The notes under the pieces were generated by a model. The model saw only the letters and a list, made by a program, of their open reading frames with translations. It was not told the DNA's origin and ran no database searches. A stretch of DNA of 64,000 bases from Isoetes taiwanensis. Lineage: Eukaryota > Streptophyta > Lycopodiopsida > Isoetales > Isoetaceae. Of the stretch, positions 1 through 13,407 are shown piece after piece; the stretch's first letter is position 1; each line of letters starts with the position of its first letter. The position numbers were made by a program, and so were the translations under genes. The stretch lies in contig JAJEKV010000006.1 of the NCBI GenBank assembly GCA_021234155.1, forward strand, positions 10,261,003 to 10,325,002, in the 5' to 3' direction.

Positions 1-110
1 TTGTTCCACGTGAACCTCTTGATGTTGCCTACATCTTCAAAAATATCATAAAGCATGGTGTTTGGGATCTAGCAACCGAGGCCGAAAACCCAACTCGGCA
101 CGTCCACGGA

Positions 111-171
111 GGGTGAGTCAGGGCCTGAGATCAGGCCGAAAGGCATAGTCGAGACAGGTGAATATTCCTGT
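111..171 (+). pseudogene. Organellar large-subunit rRNA fragment
   Basis: The stretch reads like the conserved part of bacterial/organellar 23S-26S rRNA around 'GGCCGAAAGGCATAGTCGA', followed by 'CAGGTGAATATTCCTG'. A few bases expected between these blocks are missing, and the flanks do not continue as rRNA. It is most likely a short mitochondrial (or plastid) DNA scrap in nuclear DNA. The plant mitochondrial form is the closest from memory; no alignment was run. Confidence 0.65.
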
Positions 172-175
172 TTAG

Positions 176-1640
176 GATAGGTGCTCCCATGCTCTAGATC
201 GCCCTAACCGACGTTAAGCTCCGTCTCGGCAGTGCGGGATGAGTGGGAACGACGGTAAGTGGCTTGATGAGGATAACTATTGTTGGCTGATCATTCAAAA
301 AGCGTGGAAAATCGGCTAGCAAGCTTGAGCACATGGAAAATGGAGGTATAGGTACAAATAGCCAAGTCTATAACCTTAAATATTTTAGAGTTACATTTTC
401 TAATATCAAAATTTGGAGTTGCAAATCTTGTTGCTATGAGTTGCTTGCAAGACTAATGGAATGAAGATATGGATGATAGTGGTAGTTGGAAGTTGATTTA
501 GACAACTGGAGACATGGCATTGCTATTCTTAACGTGGTGTGCCCTGGACTACCTCTATTGTCAGATACGTCAACCCTACGGCCCAAAATTTATGTTGGAG
601 CCTCTGGTTGCCTCTCGTTTTGATTTATGATAGGGGGGTGCCTATGAGTTTGAACTAAGAAATATAGTTGCGCCTAGGGTTCTAAAATATAAGATCGCGA
701 TGTTCTAACAAGAATGCTTTGAACGATGCATTCCGCGAGCTAACGTGATTATTTTTACTATTGGATACATTTTTTATTTTTCTTTTTTAAATAACAACCC
801 ATTCAACTATTTTAGGGGTATGCTCTATGGTTTTAGGTATGTTCATTTAAATAACTAAATCAAACTCCCCTGGAACCCCTGTTATTCTAATACATCATTA
901 CTTTGATTTCTGGTGTGATATATGACCAGAGGGTCTATTCTAGTCTAAACAACTAATTTAGGTGATGTTTGATGCCAAAGAACATAGCTGATATGATATG
1001 AAGCTATTAAAATTGGCGCTTTGCCAAAATTCTACAAGGCTAGAGAGATTTGGAATCGGGTACTATCATATATGGAGGTATGGTTAATCAAATATTCCAG
1101 TTTCTAGCGCAGTATATAAACACTTGGGTCTACTTTCTGATGAAATTTATTTTCTTACCAGTTCTAATTTGCAATGACACATGTAATATATAACTGAAAG
1201 TTCACTATATTATATTTTTAGAATGTTCCAAAGACCATATCCTTCCCAATCCTCTTGGCAAGCTGCATGTCTTTGGGTACGATTTGTAACATGCTTGGCA
1301 TGGATAATAGAGAGATCGATTTCCTCAAAAGGCTACACCATACTGCTTTTGTTGCATCTAAAGTGTAGGGGGAGTGACCCTCATGTCTGCCTTCACATTC
1401 TGTATCAACTATCGTCCTATTCGTTTGAAGGATATGCCCTTGATTAGCAAGTTGGTAGATCTTTATAAATGTTAGTAGTATCCAGATTTAGTTCAACTTG
1501 CAAAATAAATCTCGACAAGAACTAAAGCCAAAAACATCCTTTTTATAATGGATATTCACACAATGGGCCTCTCATCAAGCAATAAGTGCAATCATCAAGC
1601 AAGAATAGGAAATTAAGCTCCAGAATCTTGTTAGCAATTA
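176..1640. other. Intergenic, no gene seen
   Basis: AT-rich sequence with no convincing exon, RNA gene or element ends. The open frames here are short and have no recognisable motif. Confidence 0.5.
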
Positions 1641-1654
1641 GGCCTATCTTTGAC

Positions 1655-1910
1655 ATATTAGTCTAGTGGTAACACACTAGATCTAGCAACTATAGGTCTC
1701 GAGTTCGAGACAGCCCAGAATCGCACTCTGAACTGTTGGGTGTCAAAACCCACAGACGCAATGTAAAGTGGTTGGGGGCAGGGCCCAGCCAAGCAATGTA
1801 GTGTGGTGTGTGGTCACATGTCCAGTTGGATGCTGCCTAGTGGCGTGACGTTAAAATACTATCTATCTAATACATAGCTTTGAATCTATCTAATACATAG
1901 CTTTGAATCC
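1655..1910 (+). mobile_element. tRNA-derived SINE
   Basis: An internal RNA polymerase III promoter is visible: box A TAGTCTAGTGG (about 1659-1669) and box B GTTCGAGAC (about 1703-1711), both fitting the consensus and about 35 bases apart as in a tRNA. No paired acceptor stem follows. Instead there is about 150 bases of unrelated body and a repeated tail of 'ATCTATCTAATACATAGCTTTGA'-like units cut short at 1908. This is the layout of a plant SINE rather than a working tRNA gene. The exact ends and target duplication were not established. Confidence 0.65.
1861..1908. repeat. 24-bp tandem repeat, two copies (SINE tail)
   Basis: Two adjacent near-identical 24-base units beginning ATCTATCTAATACATAG. 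They sit at the 3' end of the SINE and probably are its tail. Confidence 0.8.
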
Positions 1911-4046
1911 AAAAATAGAATGCCATAAATATATATGATGGCTATTGACAAAACTACTATACTACTCCGTGATCCACTCTAATATCTACTCCATTATTGC
2001 TCCCCAATGGTGTCAATATCAAAGCATGCAATGCCAGGCTTACAATCATGTCATCATGGTCATGCCTATGGTCCACGATAAGCCACACCTGAGGATCGTG
2101 ACTATGCGCTCTCTCCAAAACTCCCCCAATGACGAGGTGACTATGCCATCAAGGGCGTTGACAAGCAACTGACATGTTGTTACGACGACTATGAAATAAC
2201 TAAACGCAATGTGGTGAAATATGAATAACTGCATGTGAATTTAAACAAATAGCATCCATTGTAAAATTCATAAAGCCGTCAGATTTGTGAGAATTTAAAG
2301 TCATGATATTGCTCTTGCTAGTTTGAAATGCAGGAGATTGACAATTGGTACAATGGACAAAATAGGAGAAGACTACAAGTATCCAATAGCGTATCAGTAT
2401 TTTGTTGATCCTATTCGCAACTACACCAGATAAACGGAAAACTATCGCTTTACTTTACCTAGAAGATATCCTAGGACACTCACCTAAATTAGAAAAGCAT
2501 GACTTTTTATCGTATTTAAATAAATACATACTAAGTTTCTTACTGTAAAAGTTGTCGGAAGCACAATGAAAGAAAATAATTGTCACTATGTATTATCTCA
2601 TCAATTACTTCTACCGACCAGAAAATAAACTCTAGGCAATCCATAGATGACAACTGCTCAAAACATTTGGCCACCTTCATAAAGCTACTGGGAAATAACA
2701 CTCAACACAATTGGTTTCTAAAGATGATGTATACGCCCATGGCCAGCTATATACTAATTAAACACGTGTTCAAAAAGAAGAAGGTGATGCTTTCATGGTG
2801 TTACGTTTGAAGAACAAAAAAATAAATTTACAAAGAATTTATATGCTAATCAAGTTACTCCATGCTTTCCTTATTTCAAACAGTTGTATATTAGAAATAA
2901 CTTATATATACGATTGGTTTTCATACACTCTACTACGTTTTAAATGTAGTTCAATTTGTATTCCTAGATTGGACAAACAATTTTCGGATGATTCTTCTTA
3001 TGCATTCAAACAAAACACACACCTGATGAGTTCAACTTCAGATGCTATTGGTCTCCCTCTCCATACAACTTATTGAATTCCATATAAATTTAAACCTATT
3101 CTTTTAAATACTTCTACAGAAAGACCTTTCAAGAAAAACATAGATAGTAACATGGAGCATTTTAGGTTCCATGATCTTCATGTCTTAGGAAGCCCCCTTT
3201 TAGTGCATTTTTAGTTACGAGAAAAGTTTCCATTTTGTTGTACATTATTTACCTGCTTGGATGGTGTGGATGGTGGACACCATCCTAATTTCATGGTTCC
3301 AAAGTGCCTTGAGCGACAAGAATCAAGGTCATCTATGAATAGAATAGAACAGAACGGAATGGAATGGGATGGAATAGATTAGAGTGAACAGGGAAACATC
3401 AAAATTTGTGATCTTCAACTAATGTATCCTGAGGTAATGTAACCACAACCTTCAGACTAATCCTTCTTTTCTCATGCATTATAAATATTGCCAACTTCTA
3501 TCAAATTAGACATATCACTTATAAGAATCTCCAACATCTGGCCCCAGTACTAATGCCTTCCTTTTAGAGTGGGTTGTGAAGAGCAACAATCATTTTGATC
3601 CGTACATTTAAAATTTGGATTCCAACCACTTCGAAAAAAGTGGTTAGGTGTTTTAGTAATTGGAGAACTGTGTTGGAGGTTTAAAGTTCATCGTATATGA
3701 GTGATGGATTATGTTTTCTTTGTCCTTCTATTTTGGCATGTTCCTCCTCACATTTGGTCAAACAGTTCGTATACACGATTGTGTTTGCTTATGACTGTAG
3801 TTTCTTGTGCTATTCTTTGTCCAATAAACCATCTAGTACATTGACTCTACATTCAAATTCTTTAAACATGCATCGACCCTCAACAATCACATGCATCGAG
3901 TTAGATTTTAGGTTTAGGGTAAGGATTCGCATTTAGAGTTTCAGTTTAGAATTTATCATATCGAATTCTAAATATGATGCAATGTAACATGCAACTCGTT
4001 GGATCAATGGATCTAGCAGACATTGATACATTAGCAACCATATTAG
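1911..4046. other. Intergenic, no gene seen
   Basis: AT-rich. Small open frames on both strands lack motifs or splice context. The only structure noted is a short pentamer-like repeat near 3340. Confidence 0.5.
3336..3385. repeat. GGAAT/GAATA simple repeat
   Basis: About 50 bases made of degenerate pentamers (GAATA, GAACA, GGAAT, GGGAT). It is a decayed microsatellite. Confidence 0.75.
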
Positions 4047-4255
4047 AACATCATTGACATTTTATTTGCTTACGTTTTGTTACTGAAACTCGACATGGAG
4101 TCGTAATTGTGCATTTAAGTCGATGAATCTATAGATTTCAAACAAGTCCCAACATCATTGATATTTTATTTGCTTATGTTTTGTTACTAAAACTCGGCGT
4201 TGATCGTAGTTATGTGTTTCAATCGATGAATCTATAGATTTCAAACAAGTCCCAA
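4047..4255. repeat. About 105-bp tandem duplication
   Basis: Two adjacent units (4047-4150 and 4151-4255) share long blocks such as 'CATTTTATTTGCTTA' and 'GATGAATCTATAGATTTC', with scattered differences. It does not encode anything recognisable. Confidence 0.85.
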
Positions 4256-4895
4256 TGCCTAAACCATTTCTTTTATCACTGTTCGTTTCATGAATCAATT
4301 AATCCAATGGTTTTTTCACAAAATAACACCCGAAGTGAATGACCATTTTCCTTCCTATATTCTTTGTAGAAGATTGTTGATTTACTGGACCATTTAACGA
4401 TGGTAATCAAATTTGACAACAAACATAAATATGAGGTGAATCACATCAATCCTCTCACACATCATTACTCCCAATTTAGTAATCTAGGCTAACCTAGCAA
4501 AATAGCAATATGTATAGTAGTCAATTACTCTTCCCCCCTCAATTCTCATTTAATTTTCTTTTCCATAATTCTCAACCCACTTCTCATTCCACTCAAATCC
4601 TTACTCAAAAATTGAGGTTCAATCTAATCGCACATGTCTACTTGCTACGAGATGAAGCCAACTTTCATACAAAATCAAATAACTCCTCACAATTAAAACA
4701 AGAGAACAAGTTGGAAATATTCCAAAAATACTCCAGAACCAGAGTATTTGGTTAAAATGGAGAAAAAAAAAATGTAATTATAAAAGTGCCCTTTCTGAAA
4801 CTTATAGATGAGAGTGAGACTTGCTCAACGTTAATAAAATCATTTATAAAATCATTTAAAACGTAGTTGGAATCTCGTTTTCAAAAGTACTATAA

Positions 4896-5751
4896 GGGTG
4901 GAATCACACTACGTTCCCTCAGGCTACGTGACGTGGCAGGGAAGGGTAGCCTCGGGACGTTGAATTCACCTGATCGTATCACACCAAGAAAAAGAAGGAA
5001 GCCACGCAAGACGCCATGGCAAGATCAAAACGCGGGAATCGACCAGCATCAAAACGCGGGAAACGACATTTTCTTGATGCAGCTTGCCCCGATCTGGAGT
5101 TTTTTCGCTATTTCTGCTCTATTCAAAGACTATTACGCTCTATTTACGCTCTATTCAGCTATTTACGCTCTATTCGGCTATTACGCCTAAAACTCTGAAT
5201 CAAGCTCTTCTTCCATGGGCAAAACTCAGGCCATGCCTAAAAACTCGCAATCCGGCGGAATCATGCGCCTAAAACTACGCCGGAATCATGCCTCTGGCAA
5301 ATTCCGCGAATCATGCACGCCTAAAACTTCGCCCGAGAATCATGCCCTACTGGCTACGCTTGCGAATCATGCACGCTTAAAACTACGCCCGAGAATCATG
5401 CCTACAAACTACGCTCGAATCCGCTTGAACCATGCCTAAAAAACTCGCAATCCGGCCGGATGGCTTCAGAATCCGCTTGAATAAATCCTTCGGATGGCAT
5501 GATTTCACCCTCCGGACAAACTCTAAAATGCATTTCTTCGATGAATCAATGCTGAGTCGGATGACTGATGGCCGAAAATGCCGGAGGGATAGGCACAATC
5601 GCCCCTCCCTCATATTTCCCTCGCAGGTGTGCCATGTCACTCTAGGGCAGCAGTAGTGTGATAGGAACTGCGCATTCCTCGCTTGCATGGCAGAAATATA
5701 TTGGCTAATATTTTATAAAGTTGGGGAAGGGAAGATAGTGTGATTCCACCC
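4896..5751. mobile_element. PIF/Harbinger-like MITE
   Basis: The ends are perfect 16-base inverted repeats, GGGTGGAATCACACTA at 4896-4911 and its complement at 5736-5751; the similarity continues imperfectly inward (TTCCCT). Both sides are flanked by TAA (4893-4895 and 5752-5754), a 3-bp target duplication. GGG-starting ends with a TAA/TTA duplication are typical of PIF/Harbinger elements. At 856 bp it encodes no transposase, so it is non-autonomous. Its interior is more GC-rich than the surroundings and carries a degenerate array. The CACTA inside the end is not at the edge, so a CACTA element is less likely. Confidence 0.8.
5215..5450. repeat. Degenerate tandem array inside the MITE
   Basis: About six imperfect units of 35-45 bases share 'GAATCATGC' followed by 'CCTAAAACTACGCC'-like sequence. 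The array runs through overlapping short frames and is better explained as repeat than coding sequence. Confidence 0.7.
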
Positions 5752-5754
5752 TAA

Positions 5755-7029
5755 AAGACCGCTCAAATGAGCATAACTTTAAAATTTTAACTCCAATTTA
5801 GACGAATTTGATCTTATTAAGAAGACCATATCCTAATCTATAATGTTCTTGAAGACAACTAGATTTGAAGAGCTATAGAAACTATATTACCTTATTTCTT
5901 AAAATACTTTTTACTTGGAGGGTATTTTTAGAATATTTACGTATATTTGGAATTTTTCCTTAAAACACCTCTAAACACATTCTACAATCATTAAAATTCG
6001 TTCATGTGTTTTGTCGCAGGAAACAAATAATTTCCTCGTATCACTATGACATCAATAAGCTTCAAAATCTGGCATAGACTTTAAATGGATTATGAATTGG
6101 AGATGATTCAACATGGTACAAACATCCAGTTATCATAGTTGCCAAAATATCCCCATCAGCAACCATGCAGTCTGCCACTTCTGCCAGCTCAGCATAGCAG
6201 CCTCTAATTATTTGCACGAATCATCCCCATCAAACAAATCAGAATTTTAATACAACTATTTACAGTAAACCCCCCATGGCCAGCTTAAATGTTGATTGCT
6301 GTGTACTATACAGAATTTCCTAGGAACCCCCCGTCACTTTGTAGAGATATGAACGAAACTACTAATTTGATCACTGCTTTGTGCTGTGCTCCAATTCTAT
6401 TGTATGCAACAACCCTTGTTGATCCTAGAAACATGAAACTCGTATGCATTAGAAGCTAATTGGAAAATAATATCCAGCAAAGATTATTTGAGCAACAATT
6501 TACAATACTACCAAAGCACATGTTTGTATCTCATAAATCATGATGGGATTAGAGATAAGGCAAGTAACATTGTTGGTCAAGTCATGTAATTATGCTACTA
6601 CTAAGTGAGTCTACGAGGTTAGAACAAGACAAATAACATTGCTGGTCAATAGGCTCATGAATGGATTATCATGCTATTAGCAGGCCCAAAATAGCAGTTT
6701 GGATTAATTAAATATCAGCAGTGGGGCATCTCCATTGGGTGTATCCAATTTGTACCATCAATCTAGATCCCGCTTATTCTCATAAGCGGAAGTAGAAAGC
6801 AATCATCATTTTTCAATTCTTATTCATCTTGTTAAGCAGTGTATAGGCATCATAGGACCTGACTACTTGTGCAATTAGTTTTGGGAAGTTTAGTCAGGTT
6901 CCCTTTAAAAAGAGTGCACATAGACAGAAACTGAAGACTCATCAAACATCAACATCAGCTCATCCAAAGCACTAACTGATACACACAAGATAGCGATATG
7001 ATGGCAAGTACATTTCGTTAAAAGGGGAC
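5755..7029. other. Downstream flank of the SLT-domain gene
   Basis: AT-rich, with no recognisable gene. A short terminal exon and the 3' untranslated region of the minus-strand SLT-domain gene may lie here, because its eleventh exon ends at a sequence that could be either a stop codon or a splice donor. Confidence 0.4.
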
Positions 7030-10000
7030 TTACTTTTGTACAGAAAGATACTCGGGGAGGGTTTCAGTATACTTGACCCAAAATGTCCTAGCCTCAACAT
7101 CTTCATCTGCTTGTGGTCCCTTTTGATATGCTAGAATAATAAATTGGTCACTTCTTATTCTGCACACAACACATATTATGATACGACTCCATAGACAATC
7201 AAGTTGCAATGAATTTGACAATACCTTCCATCATAATTGGATAGCCAACAAACATATGCTGCACCAAAATACATAGAAACAAAAGGTCTTAAGAGGTCCT
7301 CTGGATGCTTCACTTCGTATGATTTATAACCCAACTTTCTGTTAAACACACGTTTTCAGAACGGAAAGCTTTTACATTGAAAATATTACCATCAAGGTTA
7401 CAGCCCTTCAAAACAGAAAGCTTTTACATTAAAAATATTAGTACTACCATTGAAGGTTACAGCCCAGTTATTATTTTTTTGGAAGTTTCAACAGAGACAT
7501 ACTGTGGCGCAGGTTTGGGATATTTGGATATTTATCCCTCAAGTGATCTGAGAATTGCTGTGATATGCGAGATCATGACAAAACTGAACATTGGGAAGGA
7601 GGATTATTCAAGGGGAAGAGAGAGACATCAAACAACTATTGGAAAGGTGGCATGCACAGCTGCTGGTTAAACTTCTGCCAGTCGTTGTGTTCCCAACATG
7701 CTTGGAAGGCTAGCAGGTGCTTTAGTACCGAAAGATATATTACTGTCTACAGGGGAGTCTATACCATGTACAGCAAAGGGAGTGCATGCGTAAAAGACAT
7801 GTATATTTTGTCCATTTCCACACAGGTAGACGAAAGATAGCAAACAGATGCCATTATATACCACAGGTGTGAGCGGGCTAAATAATATATTGCATAGAAC
7901 TTTACAAGTGCAGCTTTTTCATTAATTATTATAAAGAGCAAAATTCTGCATGAAAGATCAATGACACAAATGCCTTACGTATAAAGCCAGGATGCAGTGG
8001 CAAATGGCACCCGCATGATTCCAAGATTTGAATCTGAACCATAAAGTAGTCTATTGCTACTGGCTTCTGCAATTGCACATAACATGGCCTGCAAGTATCA
8101 TACAATAAGGACATCATCCACAATCATGGTCACGGTGTGAACTCTGACAAAATTCGTTCAGAGATGCAAAAGTCAAGGAAAGATCTTAGGAAAAAGGAAA
8201 AGCACTCAAACCAACAAATTGCATTGGACTTACAGAATTCAGACGTCTTTCAATAAAGTAGCGCTTCACAATAATTTGTGCAACAGCCTAAACAAGTTAA
8301 GTCGTGATCAGCTTGTGCAATGTGGCAACCAGATAAACATGTTTACCAAGTAGTACTCTTTTCTTCAGAAAAAATGACAACAAAAGTAATTTTGTTGACT
8401 TAACCAGGAATACCTTAATCTTACTAATGAGGTAGCAGGAGAAAGGACCTAGAGTGCCTTAATCTTACTAATAAGATTAAAAAAGCATGTTCTTTAAAAC
8501 CTAACTTCTATTTATCAGCTATCACTTGTCTCCTCATGAAAACAATTCAGCACGAAGGATGCAGGGTACATGTCTCCATTCCTGCTAAAAGATGTTTTCT
8601 GGGCTGTGCCAGAAATGGGCTGTCAAACCCTGATTCTGAACATAAGCATTCGCAACCCATTCATTGTAGGCTTTCCCAGTTAAGTTCAGGGCATATCTCA
8701 GAAAGACTGGAGAATGGCAAGTATATTAAGAAGTACCCAAACAAAGCAATGGCCTAGCACTGCGTAAAGTTTAGCATTAAAAAATAAAAAGGAACGCAAA
8801 ATTTTGTCTCTCAGAGACATACCTTCAATTCCACCTTTCGTAAAACAGGTCTCATTTTTTCATCATGTAGGAATCGAACCTTTCCGTATAGTCCACGTGC
8901 TTTATTCCATTCTCTCTTTACCTCGGGATATTTTCGCATATCTGATAAATCCTTTGAAGCAGCCATGTCCTCCCAATAACAATATTTGTGTACTGTCATA
9001 AAAAAAAAAAAAGGCAGACAACTTAGCATACAAACATGACAAGCTGCTAAAAGAGTATCAAGGAAGACAAAAGTTCTTTTCAGATGTCATTGCACTTCTT
9101 TTATATGCTCGTGATGTAGTTTTAATAGCTAGAATTAAAGCTGCCACTAGAGGTGCTATCATTTTTCTACTGTAAAATGGAAGGCAACCACCATGGAAAG
9201 TAAGATCATCATAGTTGACATGAGGCAGAAGAATCAAATCTCATATAATGGGCAACCATTGGAGACTGTGGCGCCATGACTATAGATGTATGCAATGAAT
9301 AGAGGAGAGGTATGCAATAAAAGTATTAAGTGCATCAGAGAAGCATAGCCAAAACATATTGGCCCTTGACAAAAACACTTCATAAGCAAATAATTATCTT
9401 ATACGAGATGGTTCAAAAGGTAAAGAAAATATTCTAACACGTGGAGCTAGAGGTGAAGCTACAAAAACTTACACGAGGAGATGATAGTTAGAGAGTGAGG
9501 CAATCATACAATTTGCAGGTTATACGAACAGGCTCAAAGTATGAAGGTATTCCGATGTTGTCAATGAAGGCAAGCATTGATAATGATGTAGGAAACTGGA
9601 TAAGTAAATGGAATATCAACATAAATGAGCTTATGGCCACCACTGAGGTTCGTTTTATAAACATGTTTTAAACCTTCTTTGGAAGAAGCCAGATATATAG
9701 ACATATGCCCCTTGCAATAGGCTTAGCTCAGATCATCTGAAAATTGGAACACAAAGATGGAGAAATGTGCCAAATGAACTAAGATGTGATTAATGCTGAT
9801 GATAAAGTGGAAGAAAAAAATGCATACTTTGCTCCACTGCCCTTGCTATGCAGATATCAGGAGTACCAAATTAGGGTCTCTTACTGACTTAATTATTTAA
9901 GTTTCATACTGAGTTGATGTGCCAATATATCAGTGATATTTTGCAATTAAGAGCTGCATCTAGTGTGCACATCAATGAAGTTAGGAGAGTAGATACTAAT

Positions 10001-13000
10001 GACTCTATGCTTGACACACATTCAGAGTGTAATCTTATTAGCCTATTAAGTCTTCAAAAGACATAATCAATGTTTCATATCATTTTCCATACTTAGAATA
10101 AACTTTACAAGGTTCTCGGCAATAAATTTGCCATAAAAATCTTCAACCCTAGGCTAGAGATTAAGTTCATGTATTTGACTAAGAGAGGAAACAAGATTAA
10201 AACGAACATTGTCTCGGCACCATCAACTGCGCATGCCAATTACTAGGTCTTTCTAAAGTGCAGCACAGATCTCTTTAGCTAAGGAAGCACGAAAATTATA
10301 ATAAAAATTATAACAAGATATACCTGCGTGCTTCTTGGACCTTTGGACAACCTTATTTTGTTCTAAATATTCTGACTCAGATACTTTTGGTATTGGAAGC
10401 TCCCTAAACAGATGCAAAAAAAATAAATTACAAATGAAGAACTAAACAGAGAAGAACTATAAGTGCATAACTGGACTAGACCATTCATTAAAAAAAATAC
10501 AAAAAGTTGAATAGACACAATGAGCAAGCAATAATGCAAAGGATCTGTGCGGTTGGATCACAGAAATCTCATAATCTGCTATAAGGAATGTAGTCCTAGA
10601 AATAGGCATTATTTATTCTTTTGTTCCCAATCCCAATGGTCCAGAATACGCATATTTATAGGAACATAAAATTGGGATGAAATCTCCAGTTCTATCTACA
10701 TGATTTGCAAGTGAATGTCAAACATCATACAGGAAGTCCTAATATGCTGAAGCACCCTCAACGCTGCTTGATTCACAATCACCTAACGGACATTTTGGAC
10801 TGGCTTGATGGATATCCAGCAGAGAGTACTAAGCTTTGGGGGCGCCCGGGAGGTTATATATTAGTATAATTAGAAATCATGGTCAGCGGATGCAGACATG
10901 GCGCATGTGATGACAAGCTCATATTACAACCTATGAATCAGAAAACAGAATTATATAGCTAGGAGCACATGATGCTGTGGCCCTATGCTGACACACGTGA
11001 TGATACTGACACCTTATACGGCTGACTGCACAACATGCCATGATGATGAGTAAGCCACAGAATAACTTAGTGTACATTAACTAAGGTAATGGAGAAGAGG
11101 ATACACTGGTTTATCTATTACAAAGAGTGGGTCACCTTGTGTACAGTGCGTTTCAGCATTATTATTCTCCTTTCTTCACTCTTTATGGTTGCTGTGACAC
11201 CTTTTTTGTTACCTGATCAAAATGCCAATGTACTTATTTACTTCATTCCAATTGTACAATCATATCATATGCCATGTCCATCCTGAGTCATTTCAGCACC
11301 TGATAGTGTATCATCCTCAATAGAAGAATGAAATGCTCGTTATGTTCATCCTCCCTATTTTTAGCAGGCTTCTACTCACAGCAATAAAGCCTTGCTTTCT
11401 CTTTTCCCTATCTTATAAGTCCACCGAAATGCACTATCATATGACATCCCATGCTCAGTCTCCTTTTCTTTTCTCATACGCATTTCCAGACCTCTCAAAT
11501 ATTTGTACAACTAATCACCAAAATAATCATGCAAATCTACATGGTAGCAACCACCTCTCCTACAGCCTTCTTCACAAGCCTAGTGGGAAGCTTGTGAAGC
11601 AAACCATATACCTACATTGAAACTTTGCCCTAAACAAATTGCTTGTTGATTCTGTTCGTATCAAAGAAGCACCAAGGAAAATGAACACATAAGTCATAAT
11701 AGAGTTTTCTGCATGACTAGTGCCATAATGTTGCTTCCTCTTCACCACTAGTGCATGTCTTATCTCTTATCCTTAAAACTGACCAACCAATCAACTGGTG
11801 AATAATGCAACATGCCATTACTATCAACCAACACATTTTTAAAAAAGACAGCCTTATTAATGAATAAAGTTTGCAAAGCAAAATGTATAACCGTTTCATG
11901 GGCAAGCTTTGCTTTGCTGCCAGGTATTCGTTCCAGTACTTCTGGGATGATTTAGTCATTGCATCCTTTGGACCTGATTTGTATGCCCTCACAATGAACT
12001 CTTCATTTCTTCTCCTGATAAAAGTAAACTTTATCAGATCAACCAACATATAACAGAGAACACCAAGGCCAATGTATGAAATTAAACCGGAAAAACTTAA
12101 AGGCTATTTCACCACTGTACATATTGTGAGAGTACATTTATTAACTTACTTTCTATCACAGGTAGAAAGCCATTCTAAATACGCCGCGCCAAAGTATATA
12201 CTTGTAAAAGGCTTATAAAGCAGCGTTGATGTCCAATCAACATAATATGCTCTGTAGCCAATGTGACTGCATGCATAAGACTTGAATAAGTGAGGCCCAA
12301 TTCATACTACGACCATGAAGAGACATAAAATGAGTACTTTGATAACCAATCAACTTTAGCTCGTCGCATCTGCATAAGGCCAATGCTAGCTTCTTTTGAT
12401 TTTTGATCAACCTCATGTTTGAGAGGTCGCCGCTCGCTTTCAATTTCTACAATGGCACAAATCATGGCCTGAAGAGAGATAGCAGAATAGTTGTTAAACT
12501 TGCCTTATGTACAGTAACTAATTATTACATGGGTCATTTTAAATTAACCACATCAACACATCTCTTCGTATAAGCCCCTTTGATTTCACATTGATGTTGG
12601 CTTCAACGACAATCACTGTCATAATTTGCCCAGGTGCATGACATAATTGAACATGTAGATGTAAAACACAAGTTACTATCATCGCAGAAGTTGCCCCTTA
12701 CATGAAAATAACAAAAGAATTCAGACATTACACATTCTTCCTCATAGGGTCAGGATAGGATATAAAATAAGAGTCAAAAACTTGATACATTCCCTTTGGA
12801 TGAAGTAAAAAAGGTTAGAGCATGATTTGTCTAAAGTAATAACATGAAGCTGGCTTTTAAGATCTGGATAAGTAGATTGGAATGGCGCTTTTTTCAAATA
12901 GAAAGGTGCAAACTCTACTCGCCCCGAATTCCCATCCTCTTTGTCTATATAATCCTACTGTTACTTTTTGACTGAAAGGCCGGGAATAGAAAAAAGAACA

Positions 13001-13407
13001 ATTCTTGTACTTTCGAATGCTTTATTAAGAAGCTGCTTGAATTCCCCTCATTCGTCTAAAATATGATGTTGAACGAGCATAAAGATAAGCTTCAATGACG
13101 TACAATATCTAGTTTGTTGCCGAAGTACCTGTCAACAACAATTTCCACGATGCCCTGAAAGACGAACATGAAATTGGTAAAGCTTTGTAATTGAATCCAC
13201 ATTTGAATAAAAAATAGGAATGCAACATACCTGCAGTTCTGTTGGCGTGATATATGGCTGGCCATCAGGACCTCTAGAAATATACACCTTCTTCCCTACA
13301 GTTTCCCCGGCAGCAATCCATTCATCATGAACATCCGTTCGTGCCCACATAGCCTGCATGTCTTCAGGATCAACCCAATCATCCCAAAACTTCATACTGG
13401 GTGCCAT
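7030..13407 (-). CDS. Tandem SLT/lysozyme-like (GH23-type) domain protein, 11 exons
   Basis: Eleven exons were traced by GT-AG borders with matching phases: 13407-13231, 13154-13104, 12468-12338, 12266-12150, 12014-11892, 10403-10324, 8992-8823, 8287-8234, 8088-7979, 7338-7225, 7159-7030. The start chosen is the first in-frame ATG (MAPSMKFWDDW). The product is a plant protein with two tandem lytic-transglycosylase/lysozyme-like domains. Repeat 1 has the WDDWVDPEDMQAMW leader, the 'ICAIVEIESERRPL' helix with the GH23-type catalytic Glu, 'IGLMQM' and 'YFGAAYLEWLS'. Repeat 2 has 'KVRFLHDEKMRPVL', 'LCAIAEASSN', 'LGIM' and 'YFGAAYVCWLSNYDG'. Repeat 2 lacks the Glu at the aligned position (ESE versus SSN). 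The plant substrate is not known to me. Exon 11 ends CAAAAGTAAG, read here as Lys-stop, but it could splice to a short last exon. No frameshift or internal stop was seen, so the gene looks functional. Confidence 0.85.
7355..7467. repeat. Short tandem duplication in an intron
   Basis: Two adjacent units share 'GAAAGCTTTTACATT', 'AAAATATTA' and 'GGTTACAGCCC'. They lie in the intron between exons 9 and 10 of the SLT-domain gene. Confidence 0.8.

Noticed and set aside
11333-11620. A 95-codon plus-strand frame inside the SLT-domain gene
   Set aside because: It lies in the intron between exons 5 and 6 and has no motif.
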